Assembly: GCA_963669155.1 (NCBI GenBank)
Contig: OZ022577.1
Span: forward strand, 32,586,006-32,650,005
Direction of reading: 5' to 3'
DNA length: 64,000 nt
Origin: Arbacia lixula
Taxonomy: Eukaryota; Echinodermata; Echinoidea; Arbacioida; Arbaciidae
Shown here: one piece after another, positions 58,070-64,000 of the stretch
Layout of the letters: every line of letters begins with the position of its first letter
Numbering within the stretch: the first letter of the stretch is position 1
Made by a program: the position numbers and the translations under genes
Notes under the pieces: model-generated
What the model saw: only the letters and a program-made list of their open reading frames with translations
Databases searched by the model: none
Told to the model about the DNA's origin: nothing

Positions 58070-58210
58070 ACTTCATGGCTATACACGCAGAGAATAATAC
58101 TTGCATGGGGCTTAATATAGCAAGATGACATACAAGTTTTCTGATTATACCAAAATGTAACCCTGATATTGTTCAATTTTAGATGTATACATGGGTGCTT
58201 TCAAGTTGCA

Positions 58211-58426
58211 GTATACGCTATATATTTTGTGAGTCTTAATTTTTCGTGAATCAAGATTTCCCAACAATTTTGTGAATCAGGATTTCGCAACAATTTCGTG
58301 AGTGGTTAAATTCGCGATGGTGAAGTACTAGTACTGAAGTATATGTTCTCGAGCACGTCATATTCATAATTTCACGTGTTGTTAAATTCGCGATAATAAA
58401 AACCCAGCGAAATATATGGCGTATAC
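58211..58426. mobile_element. 216-bp MITE downstream of the zinc-finger gene
   Basis: GTATACGCTATATATTTTG at the left pairs with CGAAATATATGGCGTATAC at the right. The interior repeats TTTCGTGAATCAGGATTTCG-like words two to three times. An AATAAA at 58395-58400 inside it could serve as the poly(A) signal of the upstream gene. Confidence 0.65.
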
Positions 58427-58571
58427 AGGATGTGATTCTAGTGTTCTATAACTGTAATGTCTTACAAATTATTATATTTTTGTAAAATATCAACTAAAAT
58501 GTGCTTGGGCATGGTCATTCCTGAGGTTCGATGGGCTGTACTACCATTGTGTAATGGAATGAACAGTTGTA

Positions 58572-59298
58572 CAGGCAAACCCCAGTTTAACGAGAAGGGG
58601 TATAGCGAAAACTTGCGTATTACGAGGACATTTCTCGGATCCAGATATTTCTTCCATAGACCTCCATGTATTCTGCTTCTCATAAAACGTGATCAGCTAA
58701 AGCGAAATGTCTGCTATAGCATGGTTTAACTCCCAGCCTAAGTATAAAGAAAAACAGGAAATTTACCCCGCTATTATGAGCCCTACCTTTAGCCATGTCG
58801 CCTAGTGAGGGAATTGCAACAACAACACAAAGCAATTTTTTTCCACTGTCAAACATTTCCTTTAGTGAGGCACATACACTGCACACTGCAAGTACAATAG
58901 CCTCTACATGTGACACTGTGTATAATCATGTACATGTATGAAGATGCATTGCGTTCATTCATTCATTGACTACATGTGGTCATGCCAGCAGGTGCGGGTA
59001 ACTGAGCCTCCTCCCTTCTTCAGTTGTTGGTAAACGGAGATGGAATTGTTCTTTATTTACATTTTCAACTGTGCTGTTAGATATTTGAGTGACATTACAG
59101 CTAGCTAATTCAGTTTAATATGCTTGCAAAACCATTGTAAGATAACATACCATCAGTATCAGTAAATTTTATGTATAGTCCCATACATGTATGCATATAA
59201 TTCTGTATTTTTTTATCTTGTACTGGTAAAGCAAGCAATCGGCTATAGCGAGGAAAATGTGTAGGTCCCGACATTCTCATTATAACAGGGTTTGCCTT
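58572..59298. mobile_element. Tigger/pogo-like non-autonomous element
   Basis: The left end CAGGCAAACCCCAGTTTAAC, then GAGAAGG, pairs with the right end (reverse complement AAGGCAAACCCTGTTATAAT, then GAGAA). TA dinucleotides are present at both borders. These termini resemble those of Tigger/pogo elements of the Tc1/mariner superfamily (from general knowledge). No transposase. Confidence 0.6.
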
Positions 59299-59564
59299 TA
59301 TTTGAATTCTGAAAATATTGGATTATTTTATTACAGCCACAACAGATCCAGTTCAGCCATTCATATTGCATTTTTTTAACTGTGCATGCATTATGTTTTG
59401 CAAGGAAAATGAGATGTCAATTCCCCTTCTGGGCTGGTCCAGCCCTTCTAACACCTCAGAAAGGTACTCTTCCCAACTTTGAAAATACACATAATGCAGT
59501 TCTACAGTTTTCATGACAGCCAGGCTTGAAGATCCTTCATTTTTGTAAGTCACTTGTATTGAGT

Positions 59565-60612
59565 TTAAAGTGTACCTCCGGGCAGAAATTTAACTCTCTT
59601 CTATATCTCAAATGAACATACAAAACAAGTTTGAGATTCTGAATTTATTTCTACATTGCTAGGGAATCATTTTCTGTATCACATTTTGATAGTTCTGTCC
59701 GATAACAATACCACCTCACGACACCTGTAATAGATCACAGGAAGCAAAGAAAATTGTTTTGTATTCAGGGCAGGGAGAGCCCAGCTGCAAGTACTGACAC
59801 ACTCGACAAACGTGCCGCCCAACTCTCATAAATGCGAGGTTGTCAATCAGAGCTTGGAAACTTGAATAGCGAAACCGCTGGATATGAATTCGTTCACAAA
59901 GGGGGGCTGCACACCGAGCAGGCATTCTCTGTAATACAGTGTATGTGTGCCAAACCAAGAGAATTCAGCTGCACAAGCAGTGAATAAAATATCAACTTCG
60001 AATTCGGGAACAGAATCTATCGCGAGTGACTTTCGATATGGTGGATAATGTGTACTCTTCTTGTATACGGCCCTACATAACACACAAGCTGTATGTGTAC
60101 ACATTATGGCATGAAAGCGATACAAACTATCCTTTCCGGTGGCGGTTGTTACGTACTGATTACACTTTAGGGTACTTTAAAGGGAATAGGCAAGCCCAAA
60201 TTAATCAGTCTCGTAGACTATAATCTGCAACTGACCGCATCCATATTTATTGTGCCAACATTATCGTCACTTGATCCATCAACTTGTTGTAACCCTTGTT
60301 TTAATGGGTAACGCAGCTGTTGCTATATTGAGTATGGAAGGCCAACTGTACTACACATGTATGGAAAGCTTAACATGTATACTTAACAGCAGTAGATCGC
60401 TTTTATGTACGCTTATTGATCTATCAGACGTGCAAAACAAATAGATGCGCGGAACATCGAGATAGCCAATGTTCCGGGCAATCTATCAATTAATTGTAAT
60501 TTTCTCTAATTACGGAAACATATGACACCTCACAACAAGATAATTAATGTTCAATTCTAGTACCAAAACAATGAGCCATTGTTTTTTTCTAATGTCCGGA
60601 GGTTCCCTTTAA
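59565..60612. mobile_element. TTAA-flanked element, 1.05 kb
   Basis: TTAA at 59565-59568 and 60609-60612. Ends AAAGTGTACCTCCGG and (inverted) AAGGGAACCTCCGG form a 15-bp imperfect inverted repeat. The interior has small Cys-rich frames on the minus strand (59716-60125) that I cannot assign. TTAA target suggests piggyBac or Kolobok. Confidence 0.65.
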
Positions 60613-61970
60613 GTCAATTATTGTAGTTAACATGTATATTTTTAAAAAGTGTCATGCCTTTTATACTCTTTAAAGCTATATTTAATAGTTAGTTGCCATC
60701 TATAATATATTGAATCGATGTATGCAGTGAGAGTGCATCTTCATCCTATCTTAAATTTAAGCATCTTAAGGAGTATGAGTGGAAATGACCTTGGGCTGTA
60801 ATCATGGCAGAACAGTTCATTATCAAGTTTCCAGATTTTATTTAATTTTGACTTGAGATGGGACCCATTACCCAAGGTCCTAACAAGGATGGGCAGTCCA
60901 TTAATTACCGGACTTTAGTGTTTACCACTACTCCTGCTAACCTTTCAAGACAGTGTAGCCATTTTACAAAAGTCATAAAACTCAGCAGTGTACCCAAATG
61001 ACATCATGTATGAAATGTCATAAGTCATAGCTTCACAAACATGTTCAGGAAAAGTGAAAAACTTGTTAAAGTTTAAAATGCAGAAACCATAGTCCACTTT
61101 AATGTACTGTAATGCAGCAAGCATTATATTGTATACACTGTTTGCATTACCACAGATATTCATTGACCTCGGTGGATAATTTTTTTGGAGCAGAGAACCG
61201 CGTCCAAAACCTACTCGAAATCTAAAGATCAATATCATTCTATAAGTATCTCTGAAAGTCATTTATCTGTTTTAAGATCTGAGATTGTGATTTTCAAAAT
61301 TACAGACTTTCCTGTTTAAAGACCCAACCAAAATCTATTTGGAATGGAACTATCAATATACATATATCTCCACTAAGTGTCATGTTTCAATTCCTATATA
61401 GGGATGTTCTTAAACGTTATTTTCTACTTTTACTGTTGTACATGTATTGAAACAATTTTATATTCTGACCTTTATCAGGGACCCCTCTCTCTGTCTCACA
61501 TGATTCTGCATTTGTTTGCATTGATGGACTTTTGCACACTTATGTAATATTCATATCCTGGTCCATGTGATTCTGTTTATATGATTAAATTGTGAATCAT
61601 ATTGAGTATCCCATTAAAACAGATACCACCTTGCGTGTATGTATGTATGTATATCCATTTGACACTATGAATCTGAGACAGGGCCTTAGTTGTTTTGTTG
61701 TTGTATTAGGGTTAGGGAGTCTGACCGAATCGTTCGGTCAATTTTGAAATATAAATTTTCAACCAATGCACAGTATAATAGACCAGTTCGTAAATTTTAC
61801 ACCATGGTCGGACAATTCACTGAATAAACACTACTAGACTGCTGACTGAGATTTTTTTTTTCATGAAGCTGTCTGGAATGATGGATAAAGGTATTTGACA
61901 GTGTGCCCGGAACAACAATAGAAGCAGGTGCACATGGTGGAATGTTCTTTTACTACCTTCTCAGAGCTGA
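60613..61970. other. Unannotated spacer
   Basis: AT-rich, with no gene seen. Small features only: a (TATG) run near 61640-61652, and the inverted word TGACCGAAT/ATTCGGTCA region at 61721-61741. Confidence 0.4.
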
Positions 61971-61976
61971 ATAGCT

Positions 61977-62082
61977 AGTGCCACTCTTATTGGGCTTAAA
62001 AAATCAAGAAGCTTTTGGTATGGTCTCTAGGCAACTTTCACCCTAACTTCGCGATTTTTTAAGCCCAATGAGAATGGCACTG
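61977..62082. repeat. Hairpin with 28-bp arms
   Basis: AGTGCCACTCTTATTGGGCT plus TAAAAAATC pairs with GATTTTTTAAGCCCAATGAG plus AATGGCACT around a 48-nt loop. Two mismatches in the arms. Confidence 0.75.
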
Positions 62083-62319
62083 CTGTTGCCATATTTGCAT
62101 GATAATAAATTGAAATGTGATCGACTATCTAATGAATTCCCATTTTACTCTGTGAGTAGTGAAATTGACCTGAAGTCATTTTCTACCAGCAATAATCTGC
62201 TCATGCGCAGATTGCACTTACGAAGTTGCTTATTTGCACAGTTTTTTTTTAAATTGTACCCACTTCTATATAGAGGAAAAAAGACAGGGTCATGAGAATT
62301 AGTAAGAAAGGGAAGATAA

Positions 62320-64000
62320 ATAGAGTGGTGGTTGAAGGGATGGAGTAGTGGTGGAAGAGATAGAGAGGTGGTGGGAGAGATGTAGAGGTGGTGAGAGGGA
62401 GAGAGAGGTGGTGGGAGGTAGAGAGAAATGGTGGGAGGGAGAGAGAGGTGGTGGGAGGTAGAGAGAAATGATGAGAGGGAGAGAGAGGTGGTGGGAGAGA
62501 TGTAGAGGTGGTGGGAGGGAGAGAGAGGTGGTGGGAGAGATGTAGAGGTGGTGGGAGGGAGAGAGAGGTGGTGGGAGAGATGTAGAGGTAGTGGGAGGGA
62601 GAGAGAGGTGCTGGGAGGGATGAAGAGGTGCTGGGAGGGAGAGAGAGGTGATGGAAGGGATGTGGAGGTGGTGGGAGGTAGAGAGAGGTAGTGGGAGGGA
62701 GAGAGATGTGGTGGGAGGGAGGGAGAGAGATGTGGTGGGAGAAAGGGAGAGAGATGTGGTGGGAGGGAGGGAGAGAGATGTGGTGGGAGAGAGATGTGGT
62801 GGGAGGGAGGGAGAGAGATGTGGTGGGAGGGAGGGAGAGAGATGTGGTGGGAGGGAGGGAGAGAGATGTGGTGGGAGGGAGGGAGAGAGATGTGGTGGGA
62901 GGGAGGGAGAGAGATGTGGTGGGAGGGAGGGAGAGAGATGTGGTGGGAGGGAGGGAGAGAGATGTGGTGGGAGGGAGGGAGAGAGATGTGGTGGGAGGGA
63001 GGGAGAGAGATGTGGTGGGAGGGAGGGAGAGAGAAGTGGTGGGAGGGAGGGAGAGAGATGTGGTGGGAGGGAGGGAGAGAGATGTGGTGGGAGGGAGGGA
63101 GAGAGATGTGGTGGGAGGGAGGGAGAGAGAAGTGGTGGGAGAGATGGAGGGGTGGTTGGAGAGATAGATGGTGGGAGAGATATAAAGGTGGTGGGAGGGA
63201 GAGAGAGGTGGTAGGAGAGATGTAGAGGTGGTAGGAGGGAGAGATGAAAAGGTGGTGGGAGAGATTTAGAGGTAGTAGGAGGGAGAGAGAGGTGGTGTGT
63301 GGGAGAGAGAGGTGGTAGGAGGTAGAGAGAAATGGTGGGAGGGAAAGAGAGATGGTGGAAGGTAGAGAGAAATGGTGGGAGAGAGAGAGAGGTAGAGATA
63401 TAAAGGTGGTGGGAGGGAGAGAGAGGTGGTGGGAGAGGGAGAGAGGTGGTGGGAGGGAGAGAGAGGTGGTGGGAGAGATGTAGCGGTGGTGGGAGGGAGA
63501 GAGAGGTGGTGGGAGGGAGAGAGAGGTGGTGGGAGAGATGTAGCGGTGGTAGGAGGGAGAGATGAAAAGCTGGTGGTGGTAGGAGAGATGTAGAAGTGGT
63601 GGTAGGAGAGATGTAGAAGTGGTGGGAGAGAGAGAGAGGTGGTTGGAGAGGGAGAGAGGTGGTGAGATGGAGAGAGAGGTGGTGGGAGAGATGTAGAGGA
63701 AGTGGGAGGGAGAGAGAGGTGGTTGGAGGGAGAGAGAGGTGGTGGGAGAGATGTAGATGTGGTGGGAGGGAGAGAGAGAGAGGTGATGGGAGAGATATAG
63801 ATGTGGTGGAAGAAATAGAAAGGTGTTGGGAGAGATAGAGAGGTGGTGGGAGAGAAAGACAGATGGTGGAAGGTAGAAATGGTGGGAGAGAGAGAGAGAG
63901 GTGGGAGAGAAAGTGGGGTTGGTGGGGAGATAGAGAGGTGATGGGAGAGATAGAGAGGTGATGGGAGAGATTGAGATGTAGCGAGAGAAAAAGGAGGGGT
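62320..64000 (+). repeat. Purine-strand GA/GTGGTGGGAGG minisatellite
   Basis: The plus strand is almost free of C from 62320 to the window end. 62700-63150 is a homogenised array of a 25-bp unit (GATGTGGTGGGAGGGAGGGA plus GAGA), about 16 copies. Flanking parts are looser 20- to 35-bp variants. Three overlapping 143-188-codon frames here, all GGREGERC/VVGGRERD-type repeats, are artefacts of the 25-bp period. Confidence 0.95.

Noticed and set aside
62648-63225. Three overlapping plus-strand frames of 143-188 codons
   Set aside because: Created by the 25-bp minisatellite period in all three frames; no start context, no complexity.
1-64000. CRISPR arrays, rRNA or tRNA genes
   Set aside because: No spaced short direct repeats of CRISPR type, no recognisable rRNA blocks, and no cloverleaf with A/B boxes found by eye.

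Overview
The window looks like a repeat-dense, AT-rich nuclear region from an invertebrate animal. Introns with GT..AG boundaries, TATA promoters, AATAAA signals, microsatellites, and DIRS, RTE, L2/CR1-like, hAT and TTAA elements all point that way. A marine deuterostome such as an echinoderm is my best guess, but the sequence alone does not settle it. Nothing looks prokaryotic.

1-34,140: a tandem segmental duplication with a unit of about 11.3 kb, represented three times (copy A cut by the window start; B; C). Each unit carries, on the minus strand, one very small three-exon gene for a secreted cysteine-containing peptide. Exon 1 has a TATA promoter and a 17-residue signal peptide, exon 2 is a 39-nt micro-exon, and exon 3 ends in a CCxxC motif, a stop and an AATAAA. 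Splice sites and phases (1/1) agree in every copy. I recognise no family. Introns and spacers hold a decayed RTE-clade LINE, LINE relics, a 93-bp MITE, hAT-type non-autonomous elements and a 105-bp tandem repeat upstream of each promoter.

14,280-20,338: a DIRS retrotransposon (gag, RT-RNase H-methyltransferase-like, tyrosine recombinase) inserted in intron 1 of copy B only. It has inverted termini and an internal complementary region, is broken by stops and frameshifts, and is itself interrupted by a small LTR (TRIM-like) element with a perfect 5-bp target duplication. 21,672-22,345 is a 0.67-kb coding-free element with the same DIRS architecture, a miniature DIRS.

34,140-53,500: no convincing host gene. 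Contents are hAT families 1 and 2 with 8-bp target duplications, a 226-bp poly-C tandem repeat, a ~1-kb GGCTGGCAGGCAG minisatellite, a ~3.0-kb near-perfect palindrome (41,182-44,183), a TTAA foldback with a nested hAT copy, a broken L2/CR1-like LINE and a GGGCCCATATGG-rich stretch.

53,550-58,069: a likely host gene of two exons, encoding two C2H2 fingers followed by a FLYWCH/MULE-type zinc-binding domain. Its intron holds a foldback element and a TTAGGG-like tract. 58,200-61,300 has three terminal-inverted-repeat elements. 62,300-64,000 is a purine-strand minisatellite; the long reading frames across it are repeat artefacts.

Relative history inferred from nesting: the RTE LINE and first hAT copies predate the duplication; DIRS, mini-DIRS and TRIM insertions came after it.
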